From: Acidobacteriota bacterium
Lineage (GTDB): Bacteria; Acidobacteriota; Blastocatellia; Pyrinomonadales; Pyrinomonadaceae
Assembly: GCA_023415725.1 (NCBI GenBank)
Contig: JAEZJR010000075.1
Coordinates: forward strand, 1 to 10,835
DNA: 10,835 nucleotides
Direction of reading: 5' to 3'
In this document: piece by piece, positions 1 through 5,675 of the stretch
How positions within the stretch are numbered: the stretch's first letter is position 1
How the letters are laid out: each line of letters opens with the position of its first letter
The notes under the pieces: generated by a model
Database searches by the model: none
Told to the model about the DNA's origin: nothing
What the model saw: only the letters and a program-made list of their open reading frames with translations
Translations under genes and position numbers: made by a program

Positions 1-370
1 CGGCCAAGATACGGCCGTTGTAACTTTTACTGCCGCCCTCGGCGGCACGAACCTTAGCCTTTGCCTTATTTCCGATGAACTTTTGAAAATACGCCAGGCT
101 ATACAATTCTCGGTCAAGGCCGGGCGAGGATACCTCGAGCACGTAAGGGCCGGGCATGAAATCGTCCCCGTCCATCGCCGCTTCTACACTTCGCGATACA
201 TCGGAGCAATCTTCCACTGTCACACCGCCGGGCTTATCTATATAGATGCGAATGACCTGGTTGCGCTTTGTTCCCGCGAGTTCCAGGTGAACGAACTCAA
301 GCCCTTTTTCTGTTGCCGCCTTTTCGGCAATGCTCCTGATCTTCGAATCGATGGAATTGGTCGGCTCCAT
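1..370 (-). CDS. rimP: Ribosome maturation factor RimP (partial, C-terminus off window)
   Basis: RimP binds the 30S subunit and is needed for its late assembly, in the cytoplasm. Translating the minus strand from the ATG at 370 gives 123 residues with no stop before the left edge. The N-terminal alpha/beta domain contains IRIYIDKPGGVTVEDCSDVS at about residues 39-58. The family hallmark VSSPGLDREL lies at about 78-87, followed by the start of the C-terminal Sm-like beta domain with the segment SKSYNGRIL. RimP is usually about 150-160 residues, so roughly 30 are missing. An AGGAGG lies only 3 nt before the ATG, which is unusually close, but the N-terminus matches the family's usual length. rimP normally heads a nusA-infB operon, which would lie to the left of the window. 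The gene has its own promoter and a leader hairpin. Confidence 0.95.
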   Translation of the reverse strand, partial: MEPTNSIDSKIRSIAEKAATEKGLEFVHLELAGTKRNQVIRIYIDKPGGVTVEDCSDVSRSVEAAMDGDDFMPGPYVLEVSSPGLDRELYSLAYFQKFIGNKAKAKVRAAEGGSKSYNGRILA

Positions 371-384
371 GGCCCTCCTGCACC

Positions 385-412
385 AAAAGAAAAAGTGGGC
401 GCGAAACCCACT
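385..412 (-). terminator. Terminator-like hairpin in the rimP leader
   Basis: On the minus strand the 7-nt arm AGTGGGT (412-406) pairs with GCCCACT (400-394), with one G-U pair and a 5-nt loop. A T-rich run, TTTTCTTTT (393-385), follows directly. This is the shape of an intrinsic terminator, but it stands about 15 nt before the rimP start codon and downstream of the rimP promoter. It could end the upstream transcript from the 135-aa gene, or act as an attenuator of the rimP-nusA operon. The E. coli nusA operon is known to be controlled by NusA, so attenuation is plausible, but it is inferred here. Confidence 0.75.
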
Positions 413-439
413 CGATCCCGAAGCGTGCTGCAAACTGTT

Positions 440-468
440 AGTTTAGTCCAAAATACGGAAAATGGCAA
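440..468 (-). promoter_or_regulatory. Sigma70-type promoter of rimP
   Basis: On the minus strand, TTGCCA (468-463, five of six matches to the -35 consensus) is followed after exactly 17 bp by TAAACT (445-440, four of six matches to the -10 consensus). Transcription should start near 432-434. That gives a leader of about 63 nt that contains the terminator-like hairpin. The promoter sits between the 135-aa gene and rimP, so the translation-factor operon does not depend on the sugar genes upstream. Confidence 0.65.
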
Positions 469-480
469 GCATATTTCCTT

Positions 481-888
481 TTATAGATACCCGCGGATCG
501 TCTTGCAGCGTCCGCCTATCCCGGAAACACGTTTCTCTATCACCTCTAGCTTTGCAGGATCCGGACTGGACGCGAACTCCTCGATCAATAAGGACAACTC
601 TTTACCCTCGTTCATCAGCTTGTTTGACTCCTTAGTAAGCTCATTTGCCTTGTCCGGCGAGGCGGAGAGCACCCGTTTCGCCTCCATCGACCCCCAATGC
701 GTTATGCGGACCGAGTTCTTTTTCGCCCCGGGAGTGATCCAGCCCTCATCCAAGAGCTGTTTCGAGATGTTGTCGATGTTGGCGTAAAAGCCTTCCTTCT
801 TAGTGAGGTCCACGAGGTCCACGTCCACGTTATCCCTGCCACCAGAGATATCAAAGACCTTGGTCAGGACCTTATGATAAACGTTCAT
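481..888 (-). CDS. Small winged-helix-like protein of unknown function
   Basis: I do not recognise a named family. The 135-residue protein has no signal peptide or membrane segment, so it is probably cytoplasmic. Residues about 34-72 read like a winged helix: a helix with ISKQLLDEGWIT, then NSVRITHWGSMEAKRV, which resembles the wing strand plus glycine turn of many winged-helix proteins. Residues about 77-125 are charged and helical and may form a coiled coil. The stop is TAA. The start ATG at 888 has no clear Shine-Dalgarno. It lies 33 bp after the kinase on the same strand and may be cotranscribed with it; rimP downstream has its own promoter. A DNA-binding or protein-interaction role is possible, but it rests only on this weak fold resemblance. 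Confidence 0.75.
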   Translation of the reverse strand: MNVYHKVLTKVFDISGGRDNVDVDLVDLTKKEGFYANIDNISKQLLDEGWITPGAKKNSVRITHWGSMEAKRVLSASPDKANELTKESNKLMNEGKELSLLIEEFASSPDPAKLEVIEKRVSGIGGRCKTIRGYL

Positions 889-921
889 AGAGGGTTAGTG
901 TCCCGGATCAACGGGCAGCGA

Positions 922-1869
922 TCACGAGACGGACTCCGATGCAAGAAAGGCAACGCCCAGGATGCCGGCATCGTCGCCCAGTTCCGAACGCATAAGTCTA
1001 ACACGTTCCGCAGGATGCCGGAATGCGCGCCTGAATATCTCCTCACGGAGCGGCTCAATAAAAAGGTCCCAGCCGGCCGATACGCCGCCCCCGATCACGA
1101 TCGCCTCCGGGTTCAGCACATTCACAAGCCCGCCGAGAGCAATTCCGAGATACGTCCCGAATGAGCGGAACACCTCGATCGACATTTCGTCGCCAGCCAA
1201 GCCCGCTTCATACACCTTTAAAGGGGTAATATCGCCTTCGCCCGACAACCGGCTGTTCGGGAACCGTCCGGCCAACTCCGCCGCAAGGTTCTTAATGCCA
1301 ATTGCGGAGGAGTACTGCTCGACGCAACCTCGGCTGCCGCATCCACACGGGTAGCCTTGGGGTTCGACCGCGATGTGGCCGATCTCGCCTGCTGTTCCGT
1401 CCACGCCGCGCAGCAGTTTCCCATCGATGACGATTCCGCCGCCGACGCCGGTACCGAGCGTTACGCAGATGGAATTCTGGATCCCGCGCGACGCCCCTTT
1501 CCAATTTTCTCCGACCGCGGCGGAATTGGCATCGTTTTCGAGCACCACCGGCAATCCGAGTTTCTCCGAGAAAAAGGAGGTGAACTCGAAACCGTTCAAA
1601 ACGGGGAGATTGGGCGAACGTAGGATCAAGCCCTCCCGCGAATTTACCGTCGCAGGGACCGCCGCCCCGAAAGCGGCGACGCTTCCGCCGTCGCTTGTTT
1701 CGGCGACACACTGCTCGACCGAGGCTGTTATGGCATCCAGCACGTCTTCGCGTCGGCCGGACTGGGGAGTACAAACTTTGCTGCGGTGGACGATATCGCC
1801 GTAGCTGTTGACCACGGCCATGCGAAGGTTCGTCCCGCCAAGATCGGCCGCTAGTACGAGTTTTTCCAT
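922..1869 (-). CDS. ROK-family sugar kinase, probably glucokinase
   Basis: The likely reaction is ATP-dependent phosphorylation of glucose or a related hexose at C6, in the cytoplasm. The 315 residues carry the full ROK signature: the phosphate-binding DLGGTN at 9-14, ENDAN at 111-115 with the probable catalytic base Asp113, the glycine-rich GTGVGGGIV at 139-147, and GEIGH at 161-165. Next comes the zinc site CGCGSRGC (Cys175, Cys177, Cys182, with His165). There is no N-terminal helix-turn-helix, so this is a kinase and not a ROK repressor such as XylR or NagC. Length is normal for the family. It starts 18 bp after xylF and is almost certainly in the same transcript; no clear Shine-Dalgarno is present. 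ManNAc, fructose or allose kinases share the motifs, so the exact substrate is not settled. Confidence 0.92.
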   Translation of the reverse strand: MEKLVLAADLGGTNLRMAVVNSYGDIVHRSKVCTPQSGRREDVLDAITASVEQCVAETSDGGSVAAFGAAVPATVNSREGLILRSPNLPVLNGFEFTSFFSEKLGLPVVLENDANSAAVGENWKGASRGIQNSICVTLGTGVGGGIVIDGKLLRGVDGTAGEIGHIAVEPQGYPCGCGSRGCVEQYSSAIGIKNLAAELAGRFPNSRLSGEGDITPLKVYEAGLAGDEMSIEVFRSFGTYLGIALGGLVNVLNPEAIVIGGGVSAGWDLFIEPLREEIFRRAFRHPAERVRLMRSELGDDAGILGVAFLASESVS

Positions 1870-1887
1870 TCTGGGATTAATACCGGA

Positions 1888-2973
1888 CTATTGCTGCTTC
1901 GGCCTTTCCGCTTCCGGAACGTTCTTGTAAACGTCTTCGTATTTGGCGTATCCGTCCTTTATGACCGTGTCCATGAGGTTCGCTTTATCCACCACGGTCA
2001 CCTCCAGGAGGATAGCGGGGACTTCTTTCTTGATCTGTTCGTTCATGAACCCAGTGGTCTGCAGTGCCTCTTTTTTGGCCAGCTTGATCGCCGCTTCCAC
2101 GGCTTGGCTCGCGAGAGGGATGATCGGTTTGTAAACCGTCATCGTCTGCGTCCCCTGCGCGATGCGCTGAAGGGCATCGAGAGCGGCATCCTGCCCAGTC
2201 ACGAGGATCTTTCCGGCAAGTCCCTTCTTCTCCAGAGCAGAGACGACGCCACCGGCCATCCCGTCGTTCGAGACGACAAAAGCCTGGATGTTGTCGTTAT
2301 TTTGCGTGAGGGCGTTTTCAGCCATTTTGAGGGCCTCTTCGGGCTTCCAGTCGGGCGTGAAATTGTCGGCGACGATCTTGACCTTGCCGCTGTCGATGGC
2401 GGGTTGGAGCACCTTAAGCTGCTCGTTCTTCATGATCACCGCGTTGTTATCCGTTCCGGCCCCGTAGACCATTACGTAGTTGCCCTGCGGCGCCTTTTCA
2501 AGGGCGTACTCGGCTATCTTGCGGCCGATCACGGGCACCTGGTGCGAGATGTAAAGGTCTATCTTGTCGGAGTTGATAAGCCGGTCATAGCTGATCACCG
2601 GGATCCCCTTCGCTTTCGCCTTATCGACCATCGAAGCCGCTTGCGTCGCGTCGTGAGGGGCGATAACGAGAGCGTCCACACCTTGCGTCAAAAGATTATC
2701 AACATCGTTTGCCTGCTTGTCGGCTTTGTTGTCCGCGACCGTGATGACGCAGTCGACATCCATTTTCTTGCAGTGAGCCTCAAAGGCGTCGCGGTCGCGC
2801 ACCCAACGCTCTTCTTTGAGCGTGTCCATGGCGAAGCCTATTTTGAGCCGCTTGCCGCTGGCCGGGCCGTTCGAAGACCCCGTATTTGCTGCCTGGTTTG
2901 TGGTTTGCTGTCCAGTACACCCGGTGAGCAGTATCAGGGCCGCCAGGGTGATCATAAGAAGGCTGGTTCTCAT
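1888..2973 (-). CDS. xylF: Sugar ABC transporter substrate-binding lipoprotein, XylF type
   Basis: This is the envelope-located sugar receptor of a CUT2-type ABC importer. The 361-residue protein begins with a lipoprotein signal, with hydrophobic residues about 4-16 and the lipobox LTGC (lipidated Cys19). A low-complexity linker follows, and then the periplasmic-binding-protein fold from about residue 43. Segments closely match E. coli XylF: LVIAPHD, SYDRLIN (129-134), DNNAV near 175, ALTQNN, VVSNDGMAGG (Asn236, Asp237), GQDAALD (Asp262), the run GTQTMTVYKPI (274-284), and DTVIKDG near the C-terminus. These include the xylose-contacting positions known in XylF. The start ATG is preceded by GGAG at 2988-2985. 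Neither the permease nor the ATPase is nearby. Because the next gene is a ROK glucokinase, glucose or another aldose is as plausible as xylose. Confidence 0.9.
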   Translation of the reverse strand: MRTSLLMITLAALILLTGCTGQQTTNQAANTGSSNGPASGKRLKIGFAMDTLKEERWVRDRDAFEAHCKKMDVDCVITVADNKADKQANDVDNLLTQGVDALVIAPHDATQAASMVDKAKAKGIPVISYDRLINSDKIDLYISHQVPVIGRKIAEYALEKAPQGNYVMVYGAGTDNNAVIMKNEQLKVLQPAIDSGKVKIVADNFTPDWKPEEALKMAENALTQNNDNIQAFVVSNDGMAGGVVSALEKKGLAGKILVTGQDAALDALQRIAQGTQTMTVYKPIIPLASQAVEAAIKLAKKEALQTTGFMNEQIKKEVPAILLEVTVVDKANLMDTVIKDGYAKYEDVYKNVPEAERPKQQ

Positions 2974-3003
2974 TTCGATTTATTCTCCGGGTATATTCGA
3001 GAG

Positions 3004-3025
3004 TTTTCAGAATTAAATCAGAAAA
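3004..3025. promoter_or_regulatory. 22-bp imperfect palindrome over the xylF -10 box, candidate operator
   Basis: The outer arms TTTTC and GAAAA are perfect and the centre is TTAA. Overall 18 of 22 positions agree with the reverse complement. The element covers the whole predicted -10 hexamer of the xylF promoter. A regulator bound here would block RNA polymerase, as LacI- or ROK-type sugar repressors do. No candidate repressor gene of those families is in the window. Confidence 0.5.
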
Positions 3026-3040
3026 CAGGCGCTCGGGCAA
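3012..3040 (-). promoter_or_regulatory. Sigma70-type promoter of xylF
   Basis: On the minus strand, TTGCCC (3040-3035, four of six matches to the -35 consensus) is followed after 17 bp by TTTAAT (3017-3012, five of six matches to the -10 consensus). The start site would be near 3005, giving a leader of about 31 nt that contains the GGAG ribosome site 11 nt before the ATG. The order promoter, xylF, kinase, 135-aa gene suggests one transcript. Confidence 0.6.
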
Positions 3041-3055
3041 AGTAACGTATTCTTA

Positions 3056-3083
3056 TAGACCATATAGAAGGTTCGAAGGTCTA
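3056..3083. promoter_or_regulatory. Inverted repeat TAGACC/GGTCTA upstream of the xylF promoter
   Basis: The 6-bp arms at 3056-3061 and 3078-3083 are perfect and separated by 16 bp, so their centres are 22 bp apart, about two helical turns. They lie just upstream of the xylF -35 box, a usual position for an activator. An AT-rich sequence and a TTCGAA palindrome (3072-3077) sit between them. The repeat is short and could be chance. Confidence 0.3.
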
Positions 3084-3223
3084 AACTTATCGCTAAATTA
3101 TCTACAAAAAAGGCTTTTGTGCGGCCGGGCGTATGTGATATAAGTATTGAATTCAAAATGCAGTCATAAAGCACTTAGTTGTTCGGTAAAATCTTGAAAT
3201 AGAACAATTAACGGTTCTTTTTA

Positions 3224-3252
3224 TTGACACGCAACATTGAGTTGTGTAAAAG
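3224..3252 (+). promoter_or_regulatory. Sigma70-type promoter of the FecR-like gene
   Basis: A perfect -35 box TTGACA (3224-3229) is followed after 17 bp by TAAAAG (3247-3252, four of six matches to the -10 consensus). The start site would be near 3259, about 200 nt before the start codon. It is the best-matching -35 box I found in the window. It implies a long untranslated leader. Confidence 0.65.
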
Positions 3253-3258
3253 TTTGAA

Positions 3259-3460
3259 AGGCTTCGTTTTTTGAAACCCAAATCTGGCGTGTTCCCCGTT
3301 TTGCTTAAAGTCGCTATTATCGGGGCGCTTGATCACGGCTGGTATCGATAGAGGCTTGAAGTCAAGCCTATTCATTCCAGCGGATATTGTGCGAAATGGC
3401 CTTCTTGGCCTGTTCGCGGTCTTTACAATTGAGGATTGTAAAAGGAGGAGATTGATTCTG
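3259..3460 (+). ncRNA. Structured 5' leader of the FecR-like gene, candidate cis-regulatory RNA
   Basis: The roughly 200-nt leader contains several self-complementary elements in a row. CCCCG (3294-3298) can pair with CGGGG (3321-3325). AGGCTTGA (3352-3359) pairs with TCAAGCCT (3362-3369). GCGAA plus GGCC (3391-3395, 3398-3401) pairs with GGCC plus TTCGC (3407-3410, 3413-3417) around a TTCTT loop. TTTACAAT (3422-3429) pairs with ATTGTAAA (3435-3442) around TGAGG. The last hairpin directly abuts the Shine-Dalgarno, so its folding could affect ribosome access. I do not recognise a known riboswitch class. Regulation is inferred only from structure and position. Confidence 0.5.
3443..3448 (+). 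promoter_or_regulatory. Ribosome binding site deciding the start at 3461
   Basis: A perfect AGGAGG lies 12 nt before the ATG at 3461 and 3 nt before an in-frame TTG at 3452. The ATG is preferred because the signal peptide then begins at residue 1. The longer frame opening at 3329 would read through the structured leader and bury the signal peptide. Confidence 0.75.
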
Positions 3461-4171
3461 ATGCTCGGCAAATATATTCTTCGTAAGTTCGTAACTTCCC
3501 TTGCTGCCGTCGCTGTTCTTTGCGTTTACTCGTCTTGGGCGATTGCCCTTCCTACGGTTTTCACCGGTGAGATCTCCGTCAACGGGCAGGTCTCCGTAAA
3601 CGGACAGCCTGCAGTTTCCAATTCCACGATCGTCTCCGGCAGCACTATCGTCACCGGCCCCAACTCGAGCGCTATCATCAGCCTCGGCAAGACCGGCCGC
3701 ATTGAAGTGCTTGCTGATTCGAACTTCGTTCTTAATTTCACTGAAAGCAGCATTGTTGGCACCCTCTCTGCAGGTAAGATCCGTGTAGCTAACGCCGCTG
3801 GCGTTGCCGCCACGATCGCCACCAAAGACGCGACCACGATGGCTGACACCGCCCAAGCGAACACTTTCGTCGTCGAAGCTGAATGCTCGCACACGCACGT
3901 TGATGCGGCTGCCGGCTTTGTTACGCTTCGCGAAGGTGCTAACGATCGCCAGGTCGCGGCCGGCACTTCGGCCACAGCCGGCAACCTCGCTCAGACGGGC
4001 TGCCAGCCGTGCCTCCGTCCGGATTCAGCTCCGCCGGTCCGCTTCGGATTCCCGTGGTGGCTGTTCCTCGTCGCAGGTGGCATCGTCGCGACCACGATCC
4101 TGATCGATGACGAGCCAGAAGTTTGCGAAGGCGACAACTGCGGCGGCATCGTTATCAGCCCGAGCAGATAG
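3461..4171 (+). CDS. FecR-like secreted or membrane-anchored protein
   Basis: The 236-residue protein has a clear signal peptide (basic start, hydrophobic 10-28, likely cleavage after AIA at 27-29). The exported part (about 31-165) is rich in beta-strand and resembles a FecR domain: VTGPNSSAIISLGKTGRIEV, NFVLNFTESSIVGTLSAGKIRV, then GFVTLREG. The pentad SVNGQ occurs twice (39-43 and 45-49). A hydrophobic stretch near the C-terminus (about 199-215, WWLFLVAGG start) looks like a membrane anchor. It is followed by an acidic tail with two cysteines (222, 227). Further cysteines lie in a CQPC-type segment before the anchor. FecR in the strict sense is an anti-sigma sensor, but no sigma factor is nearby, so the domain here is probably structural or ligand-binding. 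It precedes two nucleotide-sugar enzymes but is separated from them by a terminator. Confidence 0.8.
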   Translation: MLGKYILRKFVTSLAAVAVLCVYSSWAIALPTVFTGEISVNGQVSVNGQPAVSNSTIVSGSTIVTGPNSSAIISLGKTGRIEVLADSNFVLNFTESSIVGTLSAGKIRVANAAGVAATIATKDATTMADTAQANTFVVEAECSHTHVDAAAGFVTLREGANDRQVAAGTSATAGNLAQTGCQPCLRPDSAPPVRFGFPWWLFLVAGGIVATTILIDDEPEVCEGDNCGGIVISPSR

Positions 4172-4211
4172 GCCGCTTTTGGTCATACACAATCCGATTT
4201 TGTAAACTCTC

Positions 4212-4253
4212 TGCGGGTCATGTTTTCGAATATGACCCGCATTCGTCTATTTT
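4212..4253 (+). terminator. Intrinsic terminator after the FecR-like gene
   Basis: A perfect 10-bp stem, TGCGGGTCAT (4212-4221) with ATGACCCGCA (4232-4241), closes a 10-nt loop. It is followed by a T-rich but interrupted tract ending in TATTTT. It starts 40 bp after the stop codon. If efficient, it separates the FecR-like gene from ugd, which would then need its own promoter in the remaining 45-60 bp; I found no convincing one there. Confidence 0.75.
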
Positions 4254-4298
4254 ATAGAGCCCTTTTATTTTTCTTTAAGGAAGCGGATTCATTCAAAT

Positions 4299-5597
4299 AT
4301 GCAGATTGCCGTCATTGGAACCGGGTATGTCGGTCTGGTATCCGGAGCATGCTTTGCCGAGTTTGGTATCAACGTTACGTGCGTCGATGTTGATGCAGCG
4401 AAGATCGAGAAACTGAACAAAAACATCATCCCCATTTACGAACCGGGCCTTGATCAGATCGTAGAGAAGAGCGTGAAGGCCGGACGCCTGGAATTCACTA
4501 CGGACCTAAAGGCGGCGGTCGGAAAGTCGGAAGTGGTCTTCTTCGCCGTGGGTACGCCCCCTCGTGAAGACGGCACGCCCGACATGAAGTATTACCGCCA
4601 GGCCGCAGAAGATGTGGCTGCGGCCATGAACGGGTACAAGGTCCTGGTGACGAAATCCACGGTTCCCGTCGGAACTGGTAATTGGCTCCGCGAATTCATG
4701 ACCGAACGCATCCCCGACGGGATGGAGTTCGGCGTCGCCTCGAATCCGGAATTCCTTCGTGAAGGTGCCGCGATCCAGGACTTCATGCGTCCCGACCGGG
4801 TCGTGATCGGCAGCATCGAAGAGCGGGCCATCGAAGTGATGAAGGAACTCTACCGCCCGCTTTACTTGATCGAGACCCCGATCGTTATCACCTCGCTCGA
4901 AGCCGCGGAACTTATCAAATACGCCGCCAATGCTTTCCTCGCGACTAAGATCACCTTCATCAACGAGATCGCCAATCTCTGCGACGCGATCGGGTGCGAC
5001 GTGCACGACGTTGCCAGAGGGATGGGAATGGACAACCGTATCGGGCGTAAGTTCCTTCACCCGGGCCCTGGCTACGGCGGCTCCTGTTTCCCTAAAGATA
5101 CGCGTGCTCTCACCACGGTGGCGGACCAGTTCGGCGTCGAGACCCGTATAGTTGATGCCGTGATCGAGGCGAACGAATATCAACGGCAGGCGATGATCCC
5201 AAAGATCGAAAAACTCGTTGGGAACCTCGAAGGCAAAAAGATCGGGATGCTTGGCCTCTCATTCAAGCCTGAAACCGACGACATGCGTGAATCGCCCGCG
5301 ATCGACATAATCAAGTTCCTTCTGGAAGGCGGTGCGTCCGTGTGTGCGTTCGACCCCGTCGCAATGGATGAGGCACAACACTGCGTGTCGGGGATCGAAT
5401 TCGCGAAGGATGAATACGACGCGATCGCAGGAGCCGACGCCCTTGTGATCGTTACCGAATGGAACCAGTTCCGTGCACTTGATATGGGACGGGTCAAGTC
5501 GCTCCTTAAGGCACCGAAGATCGCGGACCTAAGGAACATCTACGAGCCTGAAGACATGCGGGCTCTGGGCTTCGATTACGTCGGAGTGGGCCGCTGA
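4299..5597 (+). CDS. ugd: UDP-glucose 6-dehydrogenase
   Basis: It oxidises UDP-glucose to UDP-glucuronate with two NAD+, in the cytoplasm, and supplies uronic acid for surface polysaccharides. The 432 residues are full length for the family. The N-terminal Rossmann motif GTGYVGLVSG lies at 7-16, with the NAD-binding Asp30 (CVDVD) after strand two. The central part carries VTKSTVPVGTG (117-127), NPEFLREG (149-156), and the catalytic region with Lys207 in LIKYAANAFLATKI. The catalytic Cys263 is in GYGGSCFPKD (258-267). The C-terminal UDP-binding domain has LGLSFKPETDDMRESPA. An AAGGAAG lies at 4277-4283, 15 nt before the ATG, which is a long spacing. The epimerase follows after 78 bp. All key residues are present. 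GDP-mannose dehydrogenase is a less likely alternative given the SCFPKD context. Confidence 0.95.
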   Translation: MQIAVIGTGYVGLVSGACFAEFGINVTCVDVDAAKIEKLNKNIIPIYEPGLDQIVEKSVKAGRLEFTTDLKAAVGKSEVVFFAVGTPPREDGTPDMKYYRQAAEDVAAAMNGYKVLVTKSTVPVGTGNWLREFMTERIPDGMEFGVASNPEFLREGAAIQDFMRPDRVVIGSIEERAIEVMKELYRPLYLIETPIVITSLEAAELIKYAANAFLATKITFINEIANLCDAIGCDVHDVARGMGMDNRIGRKFLHPGPGYGGSCFPKDTRALTTVADQFGVETRIVDAVIEANEYQRQAMIPKIEKLVGNLEGKKIGMLGLSFKPETDDMRESPAIDIIKFLLEGGASVCAFDPVAMDEAQHCVSGIEFAKDEYDAIAGADALVIVTEWNQFRALDMGRVKSLLKAPKIADLRNIYEPEDMRALGFDYVGVGR

Positions 5598-5617
5598 ACG
5601 TATCTGTAATACACAAG

Positions 5618-5650
5618 GCCGGGGATAAATTATATATATTTGTCTCCGGC
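5618..5650 (+). terminator. 13-bp stem-loop between ugd and the epimerase
   Basis: GCCGGGGATAAAT (5618-5630) pairs with ATTTGTCTCCGGC (5638-5650) over 13 positions, including one G-U and one U-G pair, around a TATATAT loop. The sequence after it is T-rich but has no clean T run. It may be a weak terminator that lowers epimerase expression, or a processing or stability element in a bicistronic message. Confidence 0.5.
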
Positions 5651-5675
5651 TTCATATTTGTTTACCTTCTAAAAT

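Larger units (their letters stand above)
2974..3460. other. 487-bp divergent intergenic region, regulatory
   Basis: No credible protein gene lies here. From left to right it holds the xylF ribosome site and promoter with an overlapping palindrome (2985-3040), and a second inverted repeat (3056-3083). An AT-rich stretch (about 3084-3223) follows, in which I see nothing definite. Next are the plus-strand promoter (3224-3252) and a structured leader ending in a strong Shine-Dalgarno (3259-3460). An 87-codon minus-strand reading frame across 3208-3471 has no ribosome site, overlaps the opposite promoter and leader, and looks like chance. Confidence 0.7.

Noticed and set aside
83..787. A 234-codon plus-strand reading frame over rimP and the 135-aa gene
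   Set aside because: It runs across two minus-strand genes plus the rimP promoter and hairpin. rimP is certain, and this frame shows no domain.
1891..3045. A 384-codon plus-strand reading frame opposite xylF
   Set aside because: It lies almost entirely antisense to a clearly recognisable XylF protein. Its translation is Arg/His/Val-rich with no domain, as expected from the complementary frame of a codon-biased gene.
3201..3227. A small hairpin AGAAC/GTTCT followed by T-rich sequence upstream of 3224
   Set aside because: The stem is only 5 bp, no gene ends before it on the plus strand, and it overlaps the -35 box. It is most likely chance.
3329..3460. A 44-residue N-terminal extension of the FecR-like protein from the ATG at 3329
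   Set aside because: It would put the signal peptide at residue 50 and translate the hairpins. The AGGAGG at 3443-3448 and the signal peptide both favour the ATG at 3461.
3259..3460. The leader as a c-di-GMP (GEMM), TPP, cobalamin or SAM riboswitch
   Set aside because: I could not find the conserved core sequences of these classes. It is left as an unclassified structured leader.
3208..3471. An 87-codon minus-strand frame in the divergent intergenic region
   Set aside because: It overlaps the plus-strand promoter and structured leader, has no Shine-Dalgarno and shows no recognisable motif.
4222..4255. A possible ugd promoter (TTCGAA, 17 bp, TATTTT) within the terminator
   Set aside because: The -35 matches only three of six positions and lies in the hairpin loop. 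This is too weak to call.
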